NCBI GenBank assembly: GCA_034620365.1
Contig: JAQGEQ010000339.1
Coordinates: 1-64,000 of the forward strand
Direction of reading: 5' to 3'
Length of the DNA: 64,000 bases
Origin: Pegea sp. RAD2-039
Lineage: Eukaryota; Chordata; Thaliacea; Salpida; Salpidae
The notes beneath the pieces were generated by a model. It worked only from the letters and a program-made list of their open reading frames with translations. It did no database searches and was not told where the DNA came from. A program made the position numbers and the translations under genes. Shown here piece after piece: positions 37,039 through 48,500 of this stretch (position 1 is its first letter; every line of letters starts with the position of its first letter).

Positions 37039-37833
37039 TCATCTTTTTTAAGAACAACATCTGCAGTTACTGCATTCTGTCTTGGAGTCAAACTTGTTTC
37101 CTCCACTCAAAATAAGAAATTAAATTTTGGGGAAAAGTTTAATGCCTATGCCAAGTGTAGAGAAACTTTTGATGCTGAGTTACCAAAAGTTAATCAGCAT
37201 GAAAAATTATGGGATTATAATTGGGACAGGCGAGATTTAGATGAACAAAATAAATTTAATGTAAGTCGAACTTTCTTGCTTATTCGTCATGGAGATTATC
37301 ATAAAAATAATTGTGAAATGACAGGCTCATTAAATGAATTAGGGGTTCAGCAAGCAACTTATGCTGGCTTAAGACTTAAGGAGTTAGTTGCAAATGGTCT
37401 AAAAATTGATAAAATAGTTGTTTCAACTATGCCAAGAGCAAATCAAACCTTTAAAGCAATTGCAGATGTTTTAGATATTGATGAAACAATTGTTCAGCAT
37501 TCTGACATGATTACTGAAGGATTTCCTTGTTATCCAGAACCATATAGAAGTAAGAAACCAGATCATGTTCCCTTCCGAGATGGTTCTCGATTTGAAGCTG
37601 CTTTTAGAAATATCTTTTTTAGACCTCCAGCAGATCAGAAGACTTCTACTTATGAAGTTTATATTTGTCATTCAAATTTAATTCGATTTTTTACTATGAG
37701 GATCTTACAACTACCAGAAGAGGCTTGGTTAAGATTCAATCTTCATAATGGATCTTTCACAGAGATTAAAATATATCATAATGGTGTTGCTACTGTAAAT
37801 TCATTTGGAGAAAAAGCTCACATCAAAGTTTAA
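37036..37833 (+). CDS. PGAM5: Mitochondrial Ser/Thr phosphatase PGAM5
   Basis: Single open frame of 265 residues, typical length for the family. Residues about 8-24 form the N-terminal membrane anchor. WDYNWDRRD (59-67) matches the WDxNWD multimerisation motif that activates human PGAM5 (WDPNWDRRE). The histidine-phosphatase core follows: RHGDYH with phospho-accepting His85, STMPRANQT, Glu161 in ITEG (general acid) and the second His212 in CHSNLIR. The linker between the WD motif and the core is much shorter than in human. PGAM5 dephosphorylates Ser/Thr/His targets at mitochondrial membranes and takes part in mitophagy and cell-death control in other animals. No intron interrupts the coding region, unlike most neighbours. 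Confidence 0.95.
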   Translation: MSSFLRTTSAVTAFCLGVKLVSSTQNKKLNFGEKFNAYAKCRETFDAELPKVNQHEKLWDYNWDRRDLDEQNKFNVSRTFLLIRHGDYHKNNCEMTGSLNELGVQQATYAGLRLKELVANGLKIDKIVVSTMPRANQTFKAIADVLDIDETIVQHSDMITEGFPCYPEPYRSKKPDHVPFRDGSRFEAAFRNIFFRPPADQKTSTYEVYICHSNLIRFFTMRILQLPEEAWLRFNLHNGSFTEIKIYHNGVATVNSFGEKAHIKV

Positions 37834-40615
37834 CCTTCTCATCATATACCACTTTATTTTGAGAAACTTTTTATTTTGGTTTTTATTAACTTCATATCAA
37901 TCATGTGATAAATAAATAAATTTAGTCTAATATCTTATTTAGAAAATAGGTATTTGTTAGAATATAATTTCTATATAATCTAATACAAGCATTAGAAAAC
38001 TAAAACATTTTTCTAGCAAACTTTAAAATCTATTTTCTGTATGAATAGTTTATGTCTAAGATTTGTAACTTGTACTAAATATCTAATTTTTTACTATATG
38101 CAGTTGTAAATAAACATTTCTACAAAAATATGATGAGTTATAATTATTTTCATAGTTTCTTTCATTTTTAATTTATTAATTATCTATAGAATTTGGGCTT
38201 ATGGGCGAAATCTTCTAACTCTCCCTAATTCATTTAAAAATCATATTAATAGTTTTGAATATTTTCAATTATATCTTTGAACTTTAAAATGTTGGTTTTA
38301 GTCATAATAGCAAAAATTGTAGATGAATTATGTTTAAAACAGCAATATAGACAATAAAAGATAAAAATTTTCTACAAAAAAATCATTTTACTAATAAGAC
38401 TAATTTATAGTGTTTAAGGGTTCTTCTGTTGCTATTATTTTTATAAATTAGGAATAATCGATGGAGATAGGATTTTTTTTTTGGGATTATTACCTGGTTG
38501 TTAAAACAAAATATTTAAATATAATAAATTTTATATAAGTATTACTATTCAGCTTTCTCATACTTTATTTTCAAATATTAATAGTCAGGCTAACAGATTT
38601 TCAAAATACACTTTACTTTGTTTTCAGCCTTTTAAATTTTTATAAGATACTATCATTAATCCAAATTTGTAATAAGCAAGGGCTATTTGTAAAGAAATTA
38701 GTACATGTAATGTCACTAAACTTTGGCGATATATTTGAAAAAGTTTCTTTTAAAGCTAATAGTAACGAAAGGTTATCATTAACCAAATGTTGAAACCGTC
38801 CTGATAAACAAGTTAAAATGCTTTCCAGGCTTTCGGCTGAAGTTACTGCTTTAAGCAAAACTTATTTATATAACTAAGTACCTGATAGCATTTGATAAAA
38901 AATTAATTTAACACTCACTAAATATATTATATAAATTTTTAATATACGATTTGAGAAATTCTTATATTCACTTTAAAGGTAGTTATACTGGAAATGTTGT
39001 AATAATGGACTAAATGATAATGAAATAGCTGGATATTAAAGACACTGTTCAACATTTATAACCTTTGATAGCTGATAACTTATTTTGTTAGTATTGAAAC
39101 AATTAATATTCAAAACTTAGCAGAAGGTATTATAGAATGGTAATAATGCCTATCCTTTTAACTTAACAGAAAAATTGAATTATTTTTAAGAATTACTTTT
39201 CAAATAATTGTAGTTACTCGACTATAATTAAATTTTCCAGAAATAAACTGTAAGACTTTTATATATAGCTTAAGAAATGTCTTGTTAGATAGCTCATTAT
39301 TGAAAAATTTAGGTATAAAAACTAACATAGGTGTAGATTATACATCAAAAATATTTTTAGATTTAAAGTAAACAAATACTAAAAGTTGAATAGCACGTTT
39401 TTTGATAACTTTAATTTGAAAATAAAAAGAACTTTAAGTTTAAAATAATATTTAAAAAACTATTTTACATTATAATTATCAATTGGTATTTAAAATATTA
39501 CCTAGAATTGTCAAAAGCCACAAAAAACGACAAAATTGGTTTAAGTATCAGTTAGAGGCCATTTAGTCCAATCGAAGTTGACGTTTGTTCAAAGTCAAGT
39601 TGTTTAGGTTTTTATTATTATGAATATTTATATTTCAGCAACTTATTCGATATCAATGAATACATCGTTTAAAAAAACAGTAAAATTGAATAAATTTGTT
39701 GCTTACTAAGCGTTGATTCTCTTTTAATTTATTTTTTTTATACTTTTGTAAAATTACTCTGTTTATTTTCTAAGTAAAACAAATTTAACCAGTGAATTTT
39801 TAAACTATTATATTAGCACCAAAATAATCATAGTATAAAATAATATTTTCGCATAACTATTTTAAGAAATTACTTTTTTTATTTATTGTTTTTCATCTTT
39901 AGCAATATTATATCTAAATATTAATTGATTCATAAACTTAATTTTATCAATTTTATTTTCTGTTATCAAAAATGTATTTATATTCTTACTATAACTAGTA
40001 CATAATTTATTTTTAATAAATAGTCAGCATTTTTTAAAGGCTTGTGTATAGTTTATTTTTTAATAAAATTTGATTTAGATTTTTTAATATATAAAGTATA
40101 TTATTTTTTATTTCATAGAATTGAAGTTATCAATGCCAAGTCAATTGCTTTTTACAAAAATGGATATATATATTTGATAAAAATGTAAATTTACATGAAA
40201 GCATTTATTTAGATAAGTGATTAGCTTAAAATTATTTTTAGTTCGTTAAATCTTTATATTATTTAAAATTTTATCTAACAAATGCTATTGTGTGAATTAT
40301 CTTAAATTGATTTTTTATTATATGCTATGCATCTAAAAAACGTTTATAAAAAATTATAATTTCATAGAAAAATTAATATTATCATTCATTTGTCAGTAAC
40401 TTAATGAATATTTTAAATCTAATTATTTTATTAAATAAAATTATTTTAGTTTTTATCTTAATTAAATTGAATAAAACTCAGCTAATCATGTTTTATGTTT
40501 TTTTACTAAATTTTATCTTAATCTATAAAGTGTAATAAGACATATCATAATATAGTTGTAATTTTACTTTCTTAATATAATGTCTTAGATTATTAACAGC
40601 TCATCAAATTTTTGT
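37834..40615. other. Gene-free AT-rich stretch
   Basis: Extremely AT-rich. The only open frame with a protein-like composition is 38858-38640 on the minus strand (72 codons); it has no recognisable family and no clear splice context, so it is not called. Confidence 0.4.
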
Positions 40616-40639
40616 AAACTTGCAGAAGATTATTTATTT

Positions 40640-40876
40640 ATGATGACAGATAAGTTACCTGAACATAAAAAAGTTATCGTAAGTAGAGAAGAAGATGATG
40701 ATGAATTAGATCCTGTTGAAGAAATGATCAAAAGAACTGGCTGTGTAGATCAACATAACGCTGTACAAGACTGTATTTTTGAGCATAAAGACTGGAGAAA
40801 GTGTCAGGTAGAAGTAAAAGAATTCAAAGCTTGTATGGTAAAGTATAACCAAGAAAAATTAAAACAAGCAAATTAA
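40640..40876 (+). CDS. COA4: Cytochrome c oxidase assembly factor 4 (twin CX9C)
   Basis: Seventy-eight residues with an acidic N-terminus (EEDDDELDP) and a CHCH fold: Cys35-x9-Cys45 and Cys55-x9-Cys65, flanking the conserved CIFEHKDWRKC, which matches vertebrate COA4/CHCHD8 (CMAQHQDWRQC). COA4 is imported into the mitochondrial intermembrane space by the MIA40 disulfide relay and helps copper-dependent assembly of complex IV. A splice acceptor (CTTGCAG, ending 40625) lies 14 nt before the start. Two ATGs lie in tandem; the second has the better context (A at -3). The stop is only 24 nt from the start of SANBR, in the same frame. Confidence 0.93.
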   Translation: MMTDKLPEHKKVIVSREEDDDELDPVEEMIKRTGCVDQHNAVQDCIFEHKDWRKCQVEVKEFKACMVKYNQEKLKQAN

Positions 40877-40900
40877 TTTTATTATCTTTACTTTTCCATC
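40877..40900 (+). other. 24-nt in-frame intercistronic spacer
   Basis: Separates the COA4 TAA from the SANBR ATG. It is pyrimidine/AT-rich, contains no AG dinucleotide (so no acceptor for cis or trans splicing), no AATAAA and no stop codon in the shared frame (eight sense codons, FYYLYFSI if read through). Confidence 0.8.
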
Positions 40901-43027
40901 ATGTCATTTGAGCAAGCCACAACTAATACTTTTATTTTAGAGGAATTACTTAAGAATTATTTGCACATTTCAAATCAAACCAAAACTGATGAAGTTGTAG
41001 ATTTAGCTTCCATTTCTAAAGTTATCCCTGAGGTTACTAATGAACAAATTGCATTTACTATTTCAAAACTTAAGAAAGAACCTCATCGATTCTTTCAAGG
41101 TGAAATACCAAGATCTAGTTTGACAGTTGTTAATGACAAAGCAACATCTGATGAAAACGTTGATATGGTTCATCAATATGTAATGTCCATGCTAAATGGT
41201 GAAAAAAAAGCTAGCAAAAGTGCTATTGTTAAGACAGAATCATTTAATAAACAAAAAGAAAAAAAGTTAACAAGTTGTAAACAAACAATAAGCAAACCAA
41301 ATTATCAAAATAAAGTGAATGATTCTGAAAGTAATATGGTGATACATGTTTGTGATGAAGCAAAAAAACTTAATCAAGACTTCACATGTCCTAGAGATCT
41401 TCTTGTTTCTGAGATGAAGTATTTTGCGGAGTATCTAACACATGATCAGCATCGACTTGAAGAAGTAGATATCTCTGTTCACTGTGATATTCATATCTTT
41501 GATTGGCTTATGAGATATGTCAAGCGTTCCACTAATCTTATCAAAGAGTCTGATAAACCTTGCTTAGAGGCTAACAACGTCATTTCAATTCTCATTTCGT
41601 CTGATTTTCTACAAATGGACTCATTAGTCTCAGAATGTATTGAATTTTGTCACCAAAACTTGTCAGTTATTCTCTCAACACCTTGCAATATGAATTGCAT
41701 CAATGATAAACTCTGTGCTCGAATAGCTTCTAAGTTTACCCACAATACACTAGAAGAAGTAAAAGACAAAAAAGATAAATTTAAAAGTAAACTTTTCTGC
41801 AAAAAGATTGAAAAAATGTTTGAAGAAGGCTCCGAAAATCCAGATTCACGTGGGAACGCTTGCTTCCTATTCAAGTGCGGTCTCTGCCAACGAGTTATGA
41901 CTAAAGACCAAAGTAGTTGTTTGGCTTGTGCAAATGAAAACTTAAGTGTGGACGCGACGGGGAAACTGACTTATGGACATGTCCCCGATAAGGATTGGGA
42001 CATCAACACTTACATCATCTCACTTCACGAACAACTACGAAAATGGTCGCTGGTTTATTGGCGTTTGTGGGGCGTCATCAACCATTTGGTTTGTTCGCGA
42101 TGTCAAACTTCTTTTCAACTCATCGATTTTGCTCACTGTAGATTCCATCCTGAAAAACCGCAGTTTACACCCGGATGTGACGTCACAGTCGGGGTTTACC
42201 CTTGCTGCCTTCACAACCGACTCCGTTTTGACCCCACAGCCACTAATAAGGGCTGCAAGTTCAGAGATCACGTAGTCGTTGGCAAAGACGCGAAAGAGCG
42301 ACAATTGTTAGATGATTTGATGACGCATCGAAGCTACGTCATCGTCGAGTTAGATCCGGCTGATCTCTCTGATGGAGATTTGAACATCTTTTCAGCGGAA
42401 GAGAGCTTTTGTTGCATTGAAGACACAACAGCGCCACCAAGTGACGTCAATTTGAGTTTGCTTTCAGCTCCTAATTTGAGTGCAAATAGATCGAAGGCGG
42501 CTGTAAAAAGCCAAAAAGCTTCCCGACGCGCTTCAAACGTCGATCTTGAAGAAGATGATTCCGATGATGAGGTCTGGCAGAAATCGCGTTCTGGTAATTC
42601 GCGCACTGTATCACGTCACGTGACGTCACCATCGAAGACAAGCTTGGATCACTACAAGACTTCCGTGAAGAAGAAGATTAAATCGAGAATTATTATGGAT
42701 CAAACCGCTTATCGACAGTGGCCTTGTAAAAGAGCTTGGGACACTAACAGACCGACTCGATTCAATCAGGACATACAAAGAGAAGAAGATAGAAGACGAA
42801 TGAATTCATTTTCATCGTTTCTTAGAAAACAGCAAAATTTTGGGAACAAATCTGGCGTGGAAAAGAACAAATTAAATCCCCAAAAAGATTATCAAGGTGG
42901 TATCTTTATAAAGCTGGAAGCGGCATTTTTAAACTCTTTAAAAGGTAATCATCATTTGAATGATAAAGTTAGTCATCGTACAAACCAAAATAGTAGAGAT
43001 TATCGCCATAAGTTTCGAAGTAGGTAG
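40901..43027 (+). CDS. SANBR: SANT and BTB domain regulator of CSR (KIAA1841 homologue)
   Basis: One uninterrupted frame of 708 residues, close to the human length. Residues about 1-70 fit the SANT-like domain (ISKVIPEVTNEQIAFTISKL). About 145-255 is the BTB domain (MVIHVCDEAK...FTCPRDLLVSEMKYFAEYL). About 318-460 is the most conserved block, Cys/His-rich and probably zinc-binding (FKCGLCQRVM, CSRCQTSFQL, CRFHPEKP, GVYPCCLHNRLRFD). An acidic/Ser-rich linker (EEDDSDDEVW) leads to a basic C-terminal block with MDQTAYRQWPCKRAWD, also a family hallmark. Mouse SANBR binds chromatin repressors and restrains class-switch recombination; the invertebrate role is unknown and presumably transcriptional. 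Codons in the middle (about 41.9-42.7 kb) are richer in CpG than either end. Probably translated from the COA4 message. Confidence 0.93.
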   Translation: MSFEQATTNTFILEELLKNYLHISNQTKTDEVVDLASISKVIPEVTNEQIAFTISKLKKEPHRFFQGEIPRSSLTVVNDKATSDENVDMVHQYVMSMLNGEKKASKSAIVKTESFNKQKEKKLTSCKQTISKPNYQNKVNDSESNMVIHVCDEAKKLNQDFTCPRDLLVSEMKYFAEYLTHDQHRLEEVDISVHCDIHIFDWLMRYVKRSTNLIKESDKPCLEANNVISILISSDFLQMDSLVSECIEFCHQNLSVILSTPCNMNCINDKLCARIASKFTHNTLEEVKDKKDKFKSKLFCKKIEKMFEEGSENPDSRGNACFLFKCGLCQRVMTKDQSSCLACANENLSVDATGKLTYGHVPDKDWDINTYIISLHEQLRKWSLVYWRLWGVINHLVCSRCQTSFQLIDFAHCRFHPEKPQFTPGCDVTVGVYPCCLHNRLRFDPTATNKGCKFRDHVVVGKDAKERQLLDDLMTHRSYVIVELDPADLSDGDLNIFSAEESFCCIEDTTAPPSDVNLSLLSAPNLSANRSKAAVKSQKASRRASNVDLEEDDSDDEVWQKSRSGNSRTVSRHVTSPSKTSLDHYKTSVKKKIKSRIIMDQTAYRQWPCKRAWDTNRPTRFNQDIQREEDRRRMNSFSSFLRKQQNFGNKSGVEKNKLNPQKDYQGGIFIKLEAAFLNSLKGNHHLNDKVSHRTNQNSRDYRHKFRSR

Positions 43028-44270
43028 CTTTTAGTGGTCTTTTTTGTTTCAATCACCTGAAATATGGGTGAAAACTTATCAAATTCTGTTTATTGGAGAT
43101 GGTTACTTCGTTTTATACACTTCTGACTGCATTGGTTTGTTTGAAATTCAATATAAAGTTTATTCTTTCTTTAATAAAATTTAGTTGTGACTTCATTTGT
43201 AAATTGTTTATTTCTTACATCCGTTTGTTATCTAAAGTTGGATTAATTCTTTGTATTTCGCAAAAATTTTGCAAATTTTACTTATTTGCAACAGCTCTTA
43301 GCATTTATTAAGCATCATTTGGAAGATTTGTGGATTGAATTTAAAAAACTTAAAAGCTAAATGATCAATTGACTACTTTCTTAATTTATTAATTTACAGA
43401 TAATTTTCAAATATTTCCTTTAGTGTATTTTTAGCAAATAACTTTTTGTTTAGCTGTGAATTAGTAGCATTGTAGATATAAATATTGATGTAAGCACACC
43501 TTATAAATTACTTTTTCAGTTTCTTATTTGTTTCTTCTTTTTTAAGGTATTTATTTAAAGAACTCTATCAAAAACAACTTTCAAAACATTTAAACTACAT
43601 CAGAGTTTTTTAAAGAAAACTTTTAAACTGTATTAGTACTGTGAAATTATAACACTTTTAAGAAACATTTAAATCAAAATAACAAAAGCGTTTATTTAAA
43701 AGACTTTAGATTACTTACTTTACATTTTTCTAAACTTTTTGATTGGTATTTTTCAGTCGTTTCTATTTCAATTTCTTAATACATAATAAAAATATTTAAT
43801 CAAGTCTTCAGCTTCTATTATTTCAACATTAAAAAAATTTAAAGTTTGTCTTACTAACAAACAGAATCATTTATTTATTCAACTTATTTACTTCAGCAAA
43901 TATTATTTTGGAGTTTATCTTGACAGTGCTTGATTATAAGGGGCTACTCATGATGAATTTAAAAGATAAAATATCAATTTACTTCAAAACACTTTTAAAG
44001 TAAATTCACTGATAAATTTAAGTAATATTTTTTTGTAATTATTTAACATAAGTTTATTGAAAAATTTAGTGATATAAAAATAGCTAGATATTAAATTTGT
44101 TAAATTTTTTTAAGGAAATAGTAAAATTTTTTCTAATAAAAGCAGTTTATCTTAAAACAATAAAAATTAGGCAGCGTGAGCATACTTGATCAGAAAAATA
44201 TTTAATTTTTTGCAAAAATTTTCACAACAGAAACAAATAACTTTTAGAAGCAATCAAATTCAGCTTTGTT
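43028..44270. other. Spacer between convergent SANBR and minus-strand gene
   Basis: AT-rich. Holds the SANBR 3' untranslated region; a 72-codon frame at 43093-43311 is AT-driven and hydrophobic by composition only. No gene supported. Confidence 0.4.
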
Positions 44271-44274
44271 CCAT

Positions 44275-45553
44275 CTAATTATTTTCAGTTCTATGATTGT
44301 ATTTACAAAAGCGCTTTCTTCTTTTAAATTTCAATCGTTTGCTGCTTCGAGGGTTTCCGTCGGTTACTCTACCATTTCGTTGGGAGATTCTTAAACTAGT
44401 TCTCTGCTTCATCACGTTTTCTGCAGGTTCTTCAGCATCTTTGTCAATTCTGAAGGCTCTGCTTTTTATTTTTGAACTTCCTGGTTCTCTATGAGGAAGG
44501 GTTTGATCTTTTTTTGATTTGATCTCTATTTCAACATCTCCGGACTTTCCAATTTTATTTTTTCGTTTTGGTGGCTCCCAAGAAAGGCCAACGTTCTTTT
44601 TTTCGACAGGAACAACTTTCAAAGGCATTTTAGATGAAGAAATAAGTTGAGGCTTATCAAAAACTAATTTCTTATTCCAAATTTTCTTCGATAAATGAAG
44701 AGGTAAAGACTCTGTCAAATAAGCTTTTCTATATAAACTTTTATATTTTTTAGCTTTTATATTAGATTCAATCTTGTCGTCAACATGGTCAGAGACTTGG
44801 CATTGTTTCTCTGCAAATTAATTAAATATTTTTAACTAAAATCGAACCTTGTATATGTTTTCTAGAATACCTAAAGATTATTTACTAAAAAGCAGTGCCG
44901 AAGCCACGGAAATTATTAAATGAAAAATCAACACAGAAAAATATTTAATCTAAATTTTATTCTATTTAATTATTGACATTAAATAACTTTTATTTCCAGA
45001 TTTTTTATAGAACTCTTTTAATTTTTGGTTTACGTGTAAATCGATCAAATATTTTTAAACATAACAACAAAATTATGTTTAAACAAATTAAACTAAAAGT
45101 TGAACTATTTTTTAATAGTATCGATAATAGTAAAAGTTCTAACATTTAAATGATAATTTTCCAAAGTTAATTATGATATTATAACTTTCATCTATTTTTC
45201 AAATTTATTGAAATAAATAAATAAATAAAAGTTAACTAAATCAGAAATGTTACCTAGAAGCGCCTGCTTATTTATTCTACAGAAACTTTGGCGGTTTTCT
45301 TTCTAAAAATAAACTTATGGTAAAATTTAGAGCAAATTTTTATACAAGCTATAAATAAGTTCTTTTAATAATTGATTAAAAAACTTATAATTAATACCAC
45401 AAAAAGTTTAGTAAATGAAAAAAAGTTAAGTATGATCTGAAGTTACTTTGAGATTGCAAACAGAGTCTGAACATTCTTGATTGGCTTGATCACAAGCTTC
45501 CACGATGGCTTCGTCATCATTATTGGGCATATTGCAGGAAAAGGGTAGGTCTT
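44275..45553 (-). CDS. Unrecognised basic protein, last three exons
   Basis: Exons in transcript order: 45553-45447, 45302-45254 and 44810-44275; phases 1, 0, 1 agree and splice sites are canonical. If translation begins at the in-frame ATG at 45530, the product is 222 residues; otherwise a further upstream exon ending in phase 1 is needed, and none was found. The first part is acidic with evenly placed Cys (CNMPNNDDEAIVEACDQ, ECSDSVCNLK, FCRINK, EKQCQV). The rest is Lys/Arg-rich, with SWEPPKRKNK and a C-terminal KRLKFKRRKRFCKY that looks like a nuclear localisation signal. No known domain. Probably nuclear (inference). Confidence 0.6.
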
Positions 45554-48500
45554 CTAATTAAAAATAAACAACAGTATGATAGTTTAACGATAAAAAAACT
45601 CTTTTTTATAAGAGTAATCACTAAACAACATTTTAGGAAATTAAAAGTTTTTAGAACTGCTTTTTTAGATTTTACATATTATTAAAAAAACATGTTATTT
45701 AGAATATCTACAAAAGTTTGAATTACTAAACTAAGATTTTAAAATAGTTATTTACGAAATTTTAAGTAAGTTTTCACACAATTGTTTTTTAAAGATTTAG
45801 ATTAAAATTATATTTTGTTTTCATTTAGTTTGACCATAAGATCTTTACAGAATATAAATTGATTTTTGAAATAATTTTTAAATATGCTTAAATTGAAAAA
45901 AAAAACTTTTTAAGTATAATCTAAAATAACAATTTAGTGTAACTTAGAAAATTAAAGTAAAATGCTATAGGGCGGTAAATACAAATTTCTAAGCTTGATT
46001 CTGTATTTATTTGGTTAAAAATAGATGATTTACTTGTCTAAGATTAAGATCTTTGGCGCGATTCATTCAAATATGATATTTTATTCAAAATTAAATTGAA
46101 AAATATAAAATAAACTGGTCAATTTTTTTAAGTTATTCTTGAAATTGTTACGCCACAATTATAATAATCAAGTAACAACAAATGTTTCTATTAGTTACCA
46201 AAATTATGATTTTAAATCTTATTAAATATTATTATCTATCACAATTATTATTTTTAATTTTTTTTACATTAAATTCAAAACAACATTATATTAAATCTTA
46301 TTAAACAAAAAATTTACATTTGATAGAAATATTCAGTCAAGATATATAGTAATAATAAAATGCATTTTATATTTTGAAGTTAACTGAATATTGAAAGTTG
46401 ACATATAACATGGCTTTCAAAATAAAATATTGATTATTCTAATTTACTTATTAGTATTATAAGTAAAGATAAAACTGTATGCCAATATAACAATTTTAAT
46501 TCTACTTAGAGAAAAAGAAATATATTTAGCTAGTTTTTAAAGAAAAGATTTATAGAATAATTAAATATTATAAAAAGATTTTCTAATTGTTAGAATTAGT
46601 TCTATAAAACTTATAACAATATCTTTTAATCAAACAAAATCAATGTAAACAAACATAGCCTAACATAACATGTTTAAGTAAAATCTTTCAAATAAATACT
46701 TTAAAAACTACTGTCTTGATTAGTAAAAAAAGCAAGTTGTTTTAAGACATTTGAATCTAATATTTATTTTGCTAGCTGAAAATAGTCTTTTTTTCATTCA
46801 ATTTTGTAGATTAAAACTAAAGATAAAAAAATAAACTTTCAAAGCTATACCAAATAAACAGTAGATACAGCCAGCTGAATTATTATTGTTTGTAAACTTA
46901 AACCTTTTTCAAAAAATAATTTATAGAATTGTTTTTAATTTACACTAGTTATTTATCATCTTAATTTTACAGTTTTAAATCAAATTGAATATTTAAAAAG
47001 TAATGTTCATCAGACAAAAGTCCCTTTAGATAATAAATGCTTGTTTTAATAATTTTTACTTTATTGCTTTAAATTCAAATAATTCCACATCTTTATAAAT
47101 GGCTGTCAGTAAACATAATTGCTGCTAACATTCAGTTTAAATATATACTTTTAAAACCAAGTATATACAATTGAAAGTATAAGGAATAATAGTTTTAGTA
47201 AACACTTGTTTGGTATGAAATAGTAAACAAATTATTTTCTAAGTAAGAGCATATTTAAAAGCTAAACTTTTTAAAATTCATAGTGTTAATATCAATAAAA
47301 ATATTGATAATATGCTAGAATACAATAATAAGACTTCATTAAGACTGGCTAACAGTTCTTCAGCTTTTCTTTGTCAAAAAATATGTTTATATTTGTTATT
47401 TTCACTACAAACAATATCTATAAATCATTCAATAACAGTTCAATTATAGGTAATAAAAAGATAAAATTTGAAAAATCTACTTAGAGACCATTCATATTTA
47501 CGATATATTTCTCAAATTTGTTGAATTTTTTCAATTTTCTGTCTAGCTATGGCATACTGAAAGAAGATTTTTTTGTAAAAATTAAAAAAATTCAAGCAGC
47601 TAAGATGTAATAATGTAGTAGAAACGTTATAACAGCAAAGTTAAAAAATATAATCTAAATTATAAAAAAATTATATAACTTGAACGTGGTTTGTACTGAT
47701 AAGTCATTTGATAAACCTATTTAGACAATTTTATTAATATAAACTTCAGTATCAACTTATTTTCCTGCTTGTAATCTAATTTAGATGTTTACAAATAACA
47801 TTAGCAAGGTGCATCAAAGTAAAAACAATTAATGAAAATATGTTTAAACAGCTTTCAACAACTGTATATAAAGCTTATACAGTTTCTAATAATAGTGTGT
47901 TGATAAAATGAAAATTGTTGCTTAAAAAAGCAATTTCATAACTATATTTTGAAATAAAAGATTTTAAATTGTTATTTTTTACATTTTAGTCGAAATCATA
48001 CTAAAAAAATATTACCATGACTCTACTTGAGGCAACTTTTTATGACCATTAAATTTTCTATATGATATAATTATTTATTTCTAACAAGTATTTACTGAAC
48101 TTTTTGTCACATGCAGTTTGAATTCTATCCATTTTGAATTACCAATCGCAAGATCTGTCTATAAAACAGATTTTTTTTATCAAGACTTGGTTTTATTGAC
48201 CAAGTCCATGCTGACCTTTTGTACATAGAATTTTGACTAATTTAGCTTTAAAGTTTAATTATGGTATTAGGCACACTTTTTTGATAGATTGAAGCTTACA
48301 TAGAATACAGAAGACCAATAAAAAAACTAAAAGAGAATCACTTACAAAAAGATATTCGTAACAAGTTTGAAATGCCATTAAAAGTAATCTATTTTATTAA
48401 TTACTTGCAACTTGAAATTAACCTAGCAACATTAAAAGATTGCATCTCTTAGAGAAGTTAAAAATGCTTAAGTTGATTTTTTTTCTGAAGTTATTAGTAA

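Noticed and set aside
41973-42606. Overlapping open frames on both strands inside SANBR
   Set aside because: Shadows of the GC-richer conserved part of SANBR; no independent support.
42611-42628. Palindrome ACGTCACGTGACGT as an E-box/CRE control element
   Set aside because: It falls in SANBR codons (SRHVTSP) and can be explained by coding sequence; no promoter evidence.
43093-43311. 72-codon hydrophobic frame downstream of SANBR
   Set aside because: AT-driven composition in a 3' untranslated region, no splice site or homology.
48184-48206. Perfect hairpin GACTTGGT/ACCAAGTC
   Set aside because: The stem stops after 8 bp on both sides; too short for a microRNA precursor, and no terminator role is expected in a eukaryote.
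48346-48378. Possible first exon of the 45.5-kb minus-strand gene: ATG, ten codons, then a strong donor GTAAGT; a candidate second exon at about 47571-47530
   Set aside because: The phase (0) does not match the phase-1 acceptor at 45553, and the candidate second exon runs into a stop before any donor.
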